Shown here piece by piece: positions 8,773 to 17,401 of a stretch of 64,000 nt of DNA. The stretch is taken from contig JAJEEV010000013.1 of NCBI GenBank assembly GCA_022820805.1, forward strand, positions 144,967-208,966, in the 5' to 3' direction. Position numbers and translations under genes: made by a program. Each line of letters begins with the position of its first letter. Position 1 is the first letter of the stretch. The notes under the pieces are model-generated. The model was not told where the DNA came from. It saw only the letters and a program-made list of their open reading frames with translations, and did not search any database. This DNA comes from Acidimicrobiia bacterium. Its GTDB lineage: Bacteria; Actinomycetota; Acidimicrobiia; Acidimicrobiales; Aldehydirespiratoraceae.

Positions 8773-11100
8773 TCAGTCCGCCCCGGCCCGTCCCGATACC
8801 TCGGAGCTGCCCTCGACGTTCAGGTTGGGCAGGATCCGGTCCAGCCAGCCCGGCAGCCACCAGTTCCGGGCCCCGAGCAGCTCCATGGTGGACGGGACGA
8901 TCAGCATCCGCACGAGGCTGGCGTCGACCGCCACCGCGGCCGCCAGGCCGAGCCCGAACATCTTGATGGCTCGCTGGTCCTCGAACACGAAGCTCCCGAA
9001 CACGAACACCATGATCAGCGCGGCAGCGGTGATGACCCTGGCCGTCAGGGCCAGGCCGTCGGCAACGGAGTTCACCGAGTCGCCGGTGCGCTCGTACTCT
9101 TCCTTCATCCTCGACAGCAGGAACACCTCGTAGTCCATGGACAGCCCGAACAGGACCGCGAACAGCATCATCGGCATGAACGGCTCGATCGGCCCCGGCT
9201 CCACGCCCACAAGGCCGCCGAGCCAACCCCACTGGAACACGGCGACCAGCACGCCGTAGGCCGCGCCGATGGACAGCATGTTCATGATGACGGCCTTGAG
9301 CGGCACGACCAGCGAGCGGAAGACAGCCATCAGCAGCAGGAACGAGGCGCCCAGCACCGCCACGAAGAACACCGCGGTGCGCGACTTCAAGAAGTTGCTG
9401 ACGTCCGCCTTGACCGCGACCAGTCCGGTGATGTCGGGATCGAGGTCCGTCCCCGCGGTCGCCGCGGGTATCACCGTGCTGCGGAGGTGCTCGACGAGAG
9501 CCTCTGTCTCGGCGGCCTGGGGCCCGGTGGTCGGCCGGACCTCGATCGCGGCCGCGGTCGGCGCCAGGGGGCTGTTGGGGATCGTCGGGCTGACGAACGC
9601 GACCCCGTCGGTGGCCCTGATGGCCTCGGCCAGGCCAGCCAGCTCTGCCATCTGAGAGCTTCCCGACACCTCGGCCACCACCAGCAGCGGGCCGTTGGCG
9701 CCCACCCCGAAGCCGTCGACGAGCAGGTCATAGGCCTTGCGGGTGGTGGTATCGGCGGAGTAGTTGCTCTCATCCGCGAAGCCGAACCGCAGCACCAGTA
9801 CCGGAGCGGCCAGCAGGAGCAGGAGCAGGGTGCCTCCGACCGCGAACATCCAGGGCCGGGCCTGCACGGTCCGGCTGAGCCGGTACCACCCCGTCTCCCG
9901 CAGCGGCCGGACCCGGCGCGGCTGCCGCTGCCTTCGCAGCGGGTTCCGGTCCCCCCCGAAGAGTCCGGCCAGCAGCACTATCACCGCGACCGGCACGGCG
10001 CCGAGCAGAGGCTCGATGCCGGCCCCGAATCCGAACAGGGCCACGCTGAACAGGACCGCCGCGACCATGCCCCGGACCCGGGTGACGGTCATCCGATCCC
10101 CCAGCAGGGTGATGAGCGAGGGCAGCAGCGTGATCGACCCGACCATCACCACCAGCACCGTCGACGCGGCGGCGACGCCGAATCCGGTCACGAACGGGAT
10201 TCCGATGAACAGCATCCCCAGCAGCGACACCACGACGGTCGCGCCCGCGAAGATGACGGACCGGCCGGCCGAGTCGAGCGCCAGCACCAGGGCCTGCTCC
10301 CGCCCATGGCCCTCGTTCAGGGCGTCCCGGTAGCGGGTGATGATGAACAGGGCGTAGTCGATGCCCACCCCCAGCCCGATCATCAAGCCGATAGCCGGCG
10401 CGAAGTCCGGCACGGTCATGAAGTTGCTGAAGGCGATGATGGCCGACGCCCCGATCCCGACGGTCACCAGGGCCGCAGCCACGGTGGCGCCCATGGCCAC
10501 CACCGATCCCAGCACCGCGATCAGCACGAAGATCGCGAAGGCCAGCCCGATGGCCTCCGACTCGGGCGGTCTCAGCTCGGCGAACCAGACCCCGCCCACC
10601 TCGACCTCGAGACCCGCGATGGATCGCAGTTCCAGCTCGTCGATCAGTCCTTCGATGGTCCGGCCCATGTCCTGGGCCTCTGTTCCGCTGGTGCCGACCG
10701 GGAGGCTCACGTCGGCGTAGGCGATCCGGCCCGCCTCCGGGCCGTCGGCCGCGATGCGCAACGGGCCGACCAGAGGGTCGTAGGGCGAGATCAGATCGGT
10801 CTCGGGGAGCGCCCTCACCCGATCGAACAGCTCGCTCATCGCGGCTCGCACAGCAGGATCGTCGACTCCCTGCTCGGCCCGGAACACGATGGTGCCGGCG
10901 GGTCCGGCGCCGGCGCCGGAGAAGTGTCGCTCGAGGATGGTGTTGCCGTTGTGGCTCTCGGTGCCGGCTATGGCCAGATCGCCGCTGTAGGCCTCCCCGA
11001 GGTTCCCGGAGACGCCCAGCACCGCGACCAGCACCAGCAGCCACGCGACGAGCCCGCGCCACGGATGCCGGAAGCACCACCTCGCCAGCGAGGTATACAT
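8773..11100 (-). CDS. MMPL/RND-superfamily membrane transporter
   Basis: A 775-residue MMPL-type protein with the expected duplicated plan. Each half has one helix, a large extracytoplasmic loop, then a bundle of helices. The first half begins CFRHPWRGLVAWLLVLVAVL and has the bundle motif GLGVGIDYALFIITRYRD; the matching motif in the second half is LSMDYEVFLLSRMKEEY. The paired D-Y residues in these helices are the proton-relay type of the family. Actinobacterial members export lipids or other hydrophobic compounds. It is the last gene of a group, 25 bp downstream of the split MpaB-like oxygenase, suggesting that the oxygenase acts on the exported compound. Substrate unknown. Confidence 0.9.
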   Translation of the reverse strand: MYTSLARWCFRHPWRGLVAWLLVLVAVLGVSGNLGEAYSGDLAIAGTESHNGNTILERHFSGAGAGPAGTIVFRAEQGVDDPAVRAAMSELFDRVRALPETDLISPYDPLVGPLRIAADGPEAGRIAYADVSLPVGTSGTEAQDMGRTIEGLIDELELRSIAGLEVEVGGVWFAELRPPESEAIGLAFAIFVLIAVLGSVVAMGATVAAALVTVGIGASAIIAFSNFMTVPDFAPAIGLMIGLGVGIDYALFIITRYRDALNEGHGREQALVLALDSAGRSVIFAGATVVVSLLGMLFIGIPFVTGFGVAAASTVLVVMVGSITLLPSLITLLGDRMTVTRVRGMVAAVLFSVALFGFGAGIEPLLGAVPVAVIVLLAGLFGGDRNPLRRQRQPRRVRPLRETGWYRLSRTVQARPWMFAVGGTLLLLLLAAPVLVLRFGFADESNYSADTTTRKAYDLLVDGFGVGANGPLLVVAEVSGSSQMAELAGLAEAIRATDGVAFVSPTIPNSPLAPTAAAIEVRPTTGPQAAETEALVEHLRSTVIPAATAGTDLDPDITGLVAVKADVSNFLKSRTAVFFVAVLGASFLLLMAVFRSLVVPLKAVIMNMLSIGAAYGVLVAVFQWGWLGGLVGVEPGPIEPFMPMMLFAVLFGLSMDYEVFLLSRMKEEYERTGDSVNSVADGLALTARVITAAALIMVFVFGSFVFEDQRAIKMFGLGLAAAVAVDASLVRMLIVPSTMELLGARNWWLPGWLDRILPNLNVEGSSEVSGRAGAD

Positions 11101-11125
11101 CAGTCGATGCCGCCGCCGTGCCGGC

Positions 11126-11551
11126 TCACCACTGCCGGGACTCCTCGGCGTAGATGTGGTCGGGCAGCCTGTACTCGATGCCCAGTTCCTGCAGGGCGGA
11201 CACGTCGAGCAGCGTGTTGAACGCGGTGAAGTTCGTCTGGCGGCTCAGTCTCGGGAGACGCTTCTTTATGAAATGGTGGTAGCGCCGCTGCATCCGGAAC
11301 CACGGCAGCACTCCGAAGGTGCGATTGGGCGGATACTGGAGCTGGTCGGCCATCGGGTTGCCGATCATGGCCCGCGACACCAGGAAGATGTACTTGGCGA
11401 GCTTGCGGCGAGCATGCGGATCGGTGATTCCCGCGACCACCGGAGCGGAGTTGACCAGCGAGTTGGCCAGGACGACCGACTCCATCCCCGGATCGGGCTC
11501 GCACAGCCCGCCGATCCTGAAGAGCTCCAGGGCGTCGTCGTAGTTGCGCAT
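11126..11551 (-). CDS. C-terminal part of an MpaB/DUF2236-type oxygenase, separate frame
   Basis: A 141-residue frame starting at ATG 11551, which overlaps the TGA of the upstream frame by one base (TGATG). Its content (MRNYDDALELFRIGG, later NRTFGVLPWFRMQRRYHHF) continues the upstream protein as expected for one MpaB/latex-clearing-like polypeptide of about 390 residues. Either a +1/-1 frameshift has split the gene, or two subunits are translated by coupling. The overlap leaves almost no linker between the two halves. It ends 25 bp before the MMPL gene. Confidence 0.65.
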   Translation of the reverse strand: MRNYDDALELFRIGGLCEPDPGMESVVLANSLVNSAPVVAGITDPHARRKLAKYIFLVSRAMIGNPMADQLQYPPNRTFGVLPWFRMQRRYHHFIKKRLPRLSRQTNFTAFNTLLDVSALQELGIEYRLPDHIYAEESRQW

Positions 11552-12315
11552 CAGATCGGCTCGGGGATCCCCATCAGGTGGCCCGAGTACCGCCAGACCG
11601 CCATGAAGCCGTCGCGCTCCGCTTCGTTGTAGGTGGCGCCGAGGCTCTTCATGTGCTGCAGCATCCTCGCCGAGAAGGCGGTCAGCGCATAGCCGACCTG
11701 AGCCGCGCTGAGGGGCACTCCCTGTGCGCCGCTGTCCCACTCACTGGAGTCATTGAACAGCTGCCTCACCTTGGCGTGCACCAGCCGGATCCGCACCGAC
11801 AGCCTCCAGCCGTCGCCGCGCATCTCCAAGCCACCCGGAAGCAGTATCTCGATCATGTGGCGGTTGTTCTGGCGCAGGCGCCTGACCCCCTGGTCGCGCA
11901 GCCTGCCGGTGATGAAGAAGGACTTGGCGATGGTGGTCGAGAACCCCTCGACGAGCACGCCTCCGAGCATCGCGGCCAGACACGTCGACGAGTCCCGGTG
12001 GAAGGCGCGGATCCCGCCGGCGAACTCCTTGTAGTCGACCCAGTCGGGCACCGTCTCCAGTTCCTCGACGAAGGCATGCACCGCGTCCGGGGCATCCGAC
12101 AGCGCCGGGTCCTCGGGATTCTCGATGGCTGCCGTTATGAACCGGTCCGCGTCCTTGGTCGGGACCGCGGCGAGCTGTGCCATCATCTCGTCGCACACCG
12201 GATCAGCGACCATCGTATGGACGATGTAGTTGCGAGCCCTCTCGGGATCGGCAGCCCGACCGCGCTCGTACGAGTCGACGTAGTCAGTGGGTACTACTAG
12301 GGGAGCAATACTCAA
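11551..12315 (-). CDS. N-terminal part of an MpaB/DUF2236-type oxygenase
   Basis: A 254-residue protein resembling the front two thirds of the oxygenase MpaB family (DUF2236), haem-type oxygenases related to the latex-clearing protein. Visible features are the DWVDYKEFAGG approach, the segment LAAMLGGVLVEGFSTTIAKSFF and the helix SVRIRLVHAKVRQLF, which carries a family histidine. It stops at TGA 11551-11553 after MGIPEPI, where family members continue; the rest is in the overlapping next frame. The start codon is TTG 12315. It is separated by 31 bp from the DAO gene end. Family assignment is from pattern memory and moderately certain. Confidence 0.65.
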   Translation of the reverse strand: MSIAPLVVPTDYVDSYERGRAADPERARNYIVHTMVADPVCDEMMAQLAAVPTKDADRFITAAIENPEDPALSDAPDAVHAFVEELETVPDWVDYKEFAGGIRAFHRDSSTCLAAMLGGVLVEGFSTTIAKSFFITGRLRDQGVRRLRQNNRHMIEILLPGGLEMRGDGWRLSVRIRLVHAKVRQLFNDSSEWDSGAQGVPLSAAQVGYALTAFSARMLQHMKSLGATYNEAERDGFMAVWRYSGHLMGIPEPI

Positions 12316-12346
12316 ATCGTACGGCCCCCCTCGCTCATCCGCGCTA

Positions 12347-13678
12347 TTAGCTCCAGGGGTAGGGCGAGTTGCTCACCGGGTGCAGCCGGCCCTCGGCGTA
12401 GCGCGACCAGCGGAACGGCTCGAGGAGGGCCTGGGGCTCGCCCAGCAGCTCCCTGGCCACCAGCGACCCGACACCGATCATCTTGTAGCCGTGGTTGGAG
12501 TCGGCGATGAAGTAGGCGTTGTCGCAGAACGTGTCGAACACCGGGAAGTTGTCGGGCGAGAAGCTGCCGATCCCGCCCGATGGCTCGGTGCTCATGAGGT
12601 GCGACTTGCCCTCGAAGCGCTTATGGCAGTGGGCCAGCGCCGCGGTCCACGTCCGGTAGAACTCGGCGCCCACGATGAAGTCCGGCGAGTCGGGCCCGTA
12701 GGGGTCGACGGCCACCTCGTCCGCCGGCTTGTCCACGACGTAGGGCACGTACCCCCCCTGCACGCCGCCGAAGCTGAAGTCCGGCTTGTAGTAGATGCCC
12801 CACGGGCCCTCGGTCACGAACCCCTGTTCGTCATAGAGGGGAGCGTCGGTGTCGACGTGGACCACGGGCGGCATGTTGCCGTCGTTGTCGGTCAGGAAGC
12901 CGGGATCGACGCCGAGCGTGCCCTCCTGGAGGCACATGTAGGTCCAGGTGGGCCGGCGGTGCAGGCGCCCGTCGCCGCCGAGGACGTCCACGTCGAACGG
13001 CAGGTCGAGCATGGCCCAGATCTGCTGGACCCACGGTCCCACCGCCACCACGACCTGCTCGCAGGCCACGGGGCCCTGATCGGTCAGCACCGCCGTGACG
13101 GCACCGGAAGCGTCCCGGTCGAACCCGGTCACGGTCACGCCACCGACCACGGCCACGCCCTGGGCCTCGGCCTTCTGAAGCAGCCCCTTGAGCGACGCCA
13201 TGTTGTTGGCGTAGCCGCCGCGGTGCTCGTGCAGCACGCTGGTGATGCCCTGGGCCTGCCAGTCGTCGAAGATGCCCCGCATGTAGGCCGCCGACGCCGC
13301 GGCGCCCTCGACGAATGTGGAGGAGTATCCGATGGCCTGCTGCTGCTCGTGGATCGAGGCCACGTCGGCCCGCATGGCCTCGTGGCTGATCTGCATGTAG
13401 CCGACCGGGTGATAGGAGAAGGCCTCCGGGTCGCTCTCCCAGACATCCACGCAATGGGACATCAGCTCGCGCATGGCCGGCTGGAAGTAGTTGTTGCGAA
13501 CGACGCCGCAAGCGATTCCCGAGGCGCCTGCGCCCACGCCGGTCTTGTCGATCACGACCACATCGCCGCCCGACCCCCGACCCGACGACCTCAGGTCGCG
13601 GGCCAGGTTCCAGGCAGTGGACAGGCCGTGGATGCCGGCGCCGATGATCACATAGCGCGCCGCGGTGGGAAGTCCCAT
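12347..13678 (-). CDS. FAD-dependent oxidoreductase, DAO family (sarcosine oxidase beta-like)
   Basis: A 443-residue flavoprotein with N-terminal VIIGAGIHGLSTAWNLA and the sarcosine-oxidase-like segment GIACGVVRNNYFQPAM. The C-terminal FAD-contact segment is YFIADSNHGYKMIGVG. Family members oxidatively demethylate or deaminate N-methyl or secondary amino acids. It is the last gene of the glnT-glx cluster, 40 bp after the unknown 151-residue protein, with SD AAGGAGGG. In the known N-methylglutamate pathway a sarcosine-oxidase-like dehydrogenase acts together with glxBCD-type genes; here a single-chain DAO could fill that role. That is an inference from gene order; alpha, gamma and delta subunits are absent. 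Confidence 0.85.
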   Translation of the reverse strand: MGLPTAARYVIIGAGIHGLSTAWNLARDLRSSGRGSGGDVVVIDKTGVGAGASGIACGVVRNNYFQPAMRELMSHCVDVWESDPEAFSYHPVGYMQISHEAMRADVASIHEQQQAIGYSSTFVEGAAASAAYMRGIFDDWQAQGITSVLHEHRGGYANNMASLKGLLQKAEAQGVAVVGGVTVTGFDRDASGAVTAVLTDQGPVACEQVVVAVGPWVQQIWAMLDLPFDVDVLGGDGRLHRRPTWTYMCLQEGTLGVDPGFLTDNDGNMPPVVHVDTDAPLYDEQGFVTEGPWGIYYKPDFSFGGVQGGYVPYVVDKPADEVAVDPYGPDSPDFIVGAEFYRTWTAALAHCHKRFEGKSHLMSTEPSGGIGSFSPDNFPVFDTFCDNAYFIADSNHGYKMIGVGSLVARELLGEPQALLEPFRWSRYAEGRLHPVSNSPYPWS

Positions 13679-13718
13679 GGTCCTTGCCCTCCTTGTCCGT
13701 TCGACCCCAGCCGGTGGC

Positions 13719-14174
13719 TCAGTGGCCGGCGGGGGCCGTCCATCCCTCGAGCACCGGCTGCTTCCAGTCGGTGCCCACGATCCTGGAGTCCTCCACCCAC
13801 GGGCCCAGCTCCACCTGGGGGAACTTGCAGTGGATGTCCTTGAGGGTGATCCCGTAGGAGTTGCCGTCGGTGAGGTGCCTGATCAGCACCTTGCGGGCGA
13901 TCTCGTCCTCGCGGCCCTCGGGTATCGGGAAGTAGATCTTCAGGAACGAGTTCGAGTAGCGATCGAACACCGCCGGCACGCCGTCCTCCTCCAGAAGGGT
14001 GATGTCCTCGAGCCAGTTGATGTCGGGCCCGGGGGTGGCCGCCAGCAGATCGATGTCCTCCACCAGCGACATGTCCTCCTGGTACGGGAAGCGCTTGCCG
14101 GCCAGCACCTCGGCATCGATGGCAACCGTGCGCGTCTCTTGGGGATTCTCGCCCCTGCTCGCCGATCCGGCCAT
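13719..14174 (-). CDS. Unrecognised 151-residue protein in the glnT-glx cluster
   Basis: I do not recognise this family. The protein is soluble, acidic in its first half (EDMSLVEDIDLLAATPG, then LEDITLLEEDG) and lacks Cys-rich or membrane segments; only one Cys is present (DIHCKFPQ). The two VEDIDLL/LEDITLL stretches form a short internal repeat. The C-terminus is Trp- and Pro-rich (GPWVEDSRIVG, later GWTAPAGH). The start ATG 14174 is 2 bp after the glxD-like stop, so translation is coupled to it, and the DAO flavoprotein follows. Position between an FMN and an FAD enzyme suggests an accessory subunit or a specific partner of one of them. Confidence 0.75.
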   Translation of the reverse strand: MAGSASRGENPQETRTVAIDAEVLAGKRFPYQEDMSLVEDIDLLAATPGPDINWLEDITLLEEDGVPAVFDRYSNSFLKIYFPIPEGREDEIARKVLIRHLTDGNSYGITLKDIHCKFPQVELGPWVEDSRIVGTDWKQPVLEGWTAPAGH

Positions 14175-14176
14175 GC

Positions 14177-15571
14177 TCACAGCCCTCCGTCGATCACGTG
14201 CTTGTCGAACAGGTCCCGGATCTCGGCGAGCGTGCGCTCCTCGGTGACGCCGGGAATGTAGTTGGTCCCCGCCAGAGGCACCTTGGCCATGGCGGCCGCC
14301 TCGTGGGTGAGAGCGGCCAGATCCTCGGGCTCCAGCGAGTGGATGTCGGTCTTGCCGCAGGCCCGGGCCAGCATCTGCACTTCCATGGTGAGGGTGATCA
14401 GGAAGTTGTAGACCCGCAGGGCGGCCTCGTCGACGTCGAGCCGCTTGCGCAGTTCCACGTCCTGGGTGGCCACGCCCACCGGGCAGCGGCCGGTGTGGCA
14501 GTGGTAGCACTCGCCCGCCGGCACCCCGATGGTGCCCTCGTAGTCGGTGACGCCGGGGATCTCCTTGTTGCAGTTGAGCGCCATCAGCGCGGCCGTGCCC
14601 AGCGCCACCGCGTTGGCCCCCAGGGCCAGGCACTTGGCCACGTCGCCGCCGTTGCGGATGCCGCCCGCCACCACGAGGTCGATGTCGTCGGCCAGGCCGA
14701 CGTCCTCGAGGGCCCGCCGGGCCTCGGGGATGGCCGCCATCAGCGGGATGCCGGTCTCCTCGGTGGCCAGGTGGGGGCCGGCGCCGGTGCCGCCCTCGGC
14801 CCCGTCGAGGTAGATCACGTCGGGGCCGCACTTGGCGGCCATGCGCACATCGTCATACACCCGGGCGGAGCCCAGCTTGAGTTGGATCGGGATCTGGTAG
14901 TCGGTGGCCTCCCGCACCTCCTGGATCTTCAGCGACAGGTCGTCGGGGCCGAGCCAGTCGGGGTGGCGGGCCGGTGAGCGCTGGTCGATGCCCGCCGGCA
15001 GCGAGCGCATCTCGGCCACCTGCTCGGTGACCTTCTGGCCCATGAGGTGTCCCCCGAGACCGACCTTGCAGCCCTGACCGATGAAGAATTCCACCGCGTC
15101 GGCCAGCATCAGGTGGTGGGGGTTGAAGCCGTAGCGGCTCTGGATTATCTGGTAGTACCACTTGGTGGACAGGTCCCGCTCCGGCGGGATCATCCCGCCC
15201 TCACCCGAGCAGGTGGCCGTCCCGGCCATTGAGGCGCCCTTGGCCAGGGCCATCTTGGCCTCCAGCGACAGCGCGCCGAAGCTCATGCCGGTGATGTAGA
15301 CCGGGATGTCCAGCTCCAGGGGCTTCTCCGCGAACCGCGAGCCGATCACCGTCTTGGTCTCGCACTTCTCTCGGTAGCCCTCGATCACGAACCGGGTGAG
15401 CGTTCCGGGAAGGAACACCAGCTCGTCCCAGTGGGGGATCTTCTTGAAGATCGAGAAGCCCCGCATCCGGTAGCGGCCCAGCTCGGACTTCACATGGATG
15501 TCGTTGATGACCTCAGGTGTGAAGATCCGGCTTTTGCCGAGAACATCGGTGCTCTTGTTGACTTCGGACAT
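14177..15571 (-). CDS. glxD: FMN-binding glutamate-synthase-like protein (GlxD/MgsC type)
   Basis: A 464-residue stand-alone version of the glutamate synthase FMN domain. The barrel segments include YITGMSFGALSLEAKMALAKG, the binding stretch QLKLGSARVYDDVRMAAKCG and the glycine-rich GGTGAGPHLATEETG. A Cys-rich block, CYHCHTGRCPVGV, corresponds to the 3Fe-4S-type cluster ligands of the family. In the glxBCD/mgsABC systems this subunit carries out the synthase half-reaction, adding an amine or ammonia to 2-oxoglutarate. It lies directly downstream of the GXGXG subunit (16 bp) and upstream of the unknown 151-residue gene. Confidence 0.88.
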   Translation of the reverse strand: MSEVNKSTDVLGKSRIFTPEVINDIHVKSELGRYRMRGFSIFKKIPHWDELVFLPGTLTRFVIEGYREKCETKTVIGSRFAEKPLELDIPVYITGMSFGALSLEAKMALAKGASMAGTATCSGEGGMIPPERDLSTKWYYQIIQSRYGFNPHHLMLADAVEFFIGQGCKVGLGGHLMGQKVTEQVAEMRSLPAGIDQRSPARHPDWLGPDDLSLKIQEVREATDYQIPIQLKLGSARVYDDVRMAAKCGPDVIYLDGAEGGTGAGPHLATEETGIPLMAAIPEARRALEDVGLADDIDLVVAGGIRNGGDVAKCLALGANAVALGTAALMALNCNKEIPGVTDYEGTIGVPAGECYHCHTGRCPVGVATQDVELRKRLDVDEAALRVYNFLITLTMEVQMLARACGKTDIHSLEPEDLAALTHEAAAMAKVPLAGTNYIPGVTEERTLAEIRDLFDKHVIDGGL

Positions 15572-15587
15572 AGCCGATCCCCCCTGG

Positions 15588-16382
15588 TTAGTGAATGACG
15601 AGCTTGCGCTCGGACGGCTCGAGAGCGTCGTAGTTGTGGAGCTGCTTGCCGCACACGAACTTCTGGAACTCGGGCGGGTCGCCGAGCCCGTGGATCCGGA
15701 ACTTGCGCTCGATCAACTCGGTGTCGGCCTCGGTCCAGTCGCCCGGCACGCAGTCGACGCCGAGGGAGCGGACCTTCCCGCCCACGTAGATGGCGCCGTC
15801 GTACATGGAGTCGCCGAGGTTCATGCCGGCGTTGACGCAGATGATCTGGCGTCCCCGCTGCATCATGAACCCGGTGTTGATCCCGACGTCGCCGGTGACG
15901 ATGATGGTGCCGCCCTTCTGGTCGATGCCGGTGCGAGCCCCGACGTCGCCCTTGATGATCAGGTCGCCGCCGCGGATGGCGGCCCCGGTGAGGGAGCCTG
16001 CGCTGCGCTCGATCATGACCACGCCCGACATCATGTTCTCGGCCACCGACCAGCCCACCCGGCCGTTGATGGTCACCTCGGGACCGTCGATGAGGCCGCA
16101 GGCGAACCAGCCGGGGCTGCCCTCGAAGTGGATGCGGCAGCGCTTGAGGATCCCTACCGCCAGCGAGTGCTTCGACGAGGGGTTCAGCACCGTCACATCG
16201 GTGATGCCGTCGTTGTAGATGAGTCGGCGCAGGGCCATGTTGATCTGGCGGATCGTCAGATCGGTGGCGTCGAACCGGGCCCTGCTCCCGTCGACCTCGA
16301 TGTTGTCGGGCATGTCGGCATGGGGCTCGACCAGCCCCCGGGCGTCATAGCTGACGCCGCTGCGCGACCCTGAACCTGGCAT
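15588..16382 (-). CDS. glxC: GXGXG-domain glutamate synthase subunit (GlxC/MgsB type)
   Basis: A 264-residue protein equivalent to the C-terminal GXGXG beta-helix domain of glutamate synthase, here as its own gene. Repeating turns such as IRGGDLIIKGDVGARTGI and KGGTIIVTGDVGINTG show the helical pattern. In the family this domain couples ammonia release in the amidotransferase subunit to the FMN subunit. Start ATG 16382 has an AAGGAGG ribosome site; the longer open frame upstream overlaps the amidotransferase gene and is not used. Located between glxB (34 bp) and glxD (16 bp). Confidence 0.9.
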   Translation of the reverse strand: MPGSGSRSGVSYDARGLVEPHADMPDNIEVDGSRARFDATDLTIRQINMALRRLIYNDGITDVTVLNPSSKHSLAVGILKRCRIHFEGSPGWFACGLIDGPEVTINGRVGWSVAENMMSGVVMIERSAGSLTGAAIRGGDLIIKGDVGARTGIDQKGGTIIVTGDVGINTGFMMQRGRQIICVNAGMNLGDSMYDGAIYVGGKVRSLGVDCVPGDWTEADTELIERKFRIHGLGDPPEFQKFVCGKQLHNYDALEPSERKLVIH

Positions 16383-16416
16383 TACTGCCTCCTTCTCCGG
16401 TTGCGGTCGGCGGGGC

Positions 16417-17346
16417 TCAGACCTGCCACACCAGCACCTCTCGCTCGTAGGGGTCGCGGGTCTCGACCTCGCGCTTGACCAGCGCCCGGATGGCGGCTTC
16501 CTCGGTGGCCACGGCCACGAGCGGATCGGACTCGAACAGCACCAGCGGCTTGGCCGCCATCTCGTCCTTGGCGATGCCGAGCTCGTTGCCGGTGACGCAC
16601 ACATAGGTGAAGACGCCGTCGAGATCGTCGAGGCTGTGCTTCATGGCCGTCTCCAGCGACAGGCCCCGCGACATGTACTCGGCCAGGTACACCGCGATGA
16701 TCTCTGAGTCGCACTCGCTCTGGAAGCGGTGTCCGTGCTGCTCCAGGCGCCGGCGCCACTGGTGGTAGTTGGTGAGCTGGCCGTTGTGGACCACGGCCAC
16801 GTCCGCGAACGGGTAGGCCCAGTAGGGGTGGGCGCTGGCCAGATCGACCTCGGACTCGGTGGCCATGCGCACATGGCCGATCCCGTGGGTGCCCCGGAAG
16901 GACCCCAGGTCGTACTGGCCGCTGACGGTCTCGGCGTCGCCGAGATCCTTGATGATCTCCAGCGAGCTGCCCAGCGACAGGACCTCGCAGCCGGGGACGT
17001 CCTCGAGATAGTCGGCCAGGGCCTTGAGGTCGCCGCCGTAGCGGATGGTCGCCCGGAAGGCGTAGCCGGTGTCGCTGGTGACGGTGGCCACCTCGGCGCC
17101 GATCTTGGCCAGGCGGCTCTCGACCTCGGCCCGGTTGCGCTCCAGGCGCTCCTCCATCCCGAAGCCGGTGCTCTTCAGCGGCTCAGCCAACACGAACCGG
17201 ATCACGACCAGGTCGTCGGCCGGTCCGTACACCGCGTAGCCGGTGGAGTCCGGCCCGCGGTGCTTCATCGACTGGAGCATGGCCGTGAGCTCGGCTCCGA
17301 CGTCGGCCGTGCCGTCCCGGTGGATCACGCCGGCTATGCCGCACAT
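16417..17346 (-). CDS. glxB: Class II glutamine amidotransferase (GlxB/MgsA type)
   Basis: A 309-residue N-terminal-nucleophile glutaminase. The mature N-terminus MCGIAGVIHRDG gives the catalytic Cys2. Further family residues are in HRGPDSTG, GHVRMATES and VVHNGQLTNYHQWR. It would release ammonia from glutamine for the GlxC/GlxD subunits. Its size matches stand-alone amidotransferase subunits, not the fused GltB of about 1500 residues. It is 55 bp downstream of the glutamine synthetase gene and co-directional. Confidence 0.92.
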   Translation of the reverse strand: MCGIAGVIHRDGTADVGAELTAMLQSMKHRGPDSTGYAVYGPADDLVVIRFVLAEPLKSTGFGMEERLERNRAEVESRLAKIGAEVATVTSDTGYAFRATIRYGGDLKALADYLEDVPGCEVLSLGSSLEIIKDLGDAETVSGQYDLGSFRGTHGIGHVRMATESEVDLASAHPYWAYPFADVAVVHNGQLTNYHQWRRRLEQHGHRFQSECDSEIIAVYLAEYMSRGLSLETAMKHSLDDLDGVFTYVCVTGNELGIAKDEMAAKPLVLFESDPLVAVATEEAAIRALVKREVETRDPYEREVLVWQV

Positions 17347-17401
17347 GTTGCTACCCCCTTGTTGAAGGTGTGTTGAGTTCCCTTTGCTGGTTCTTCGGCC
17401 G

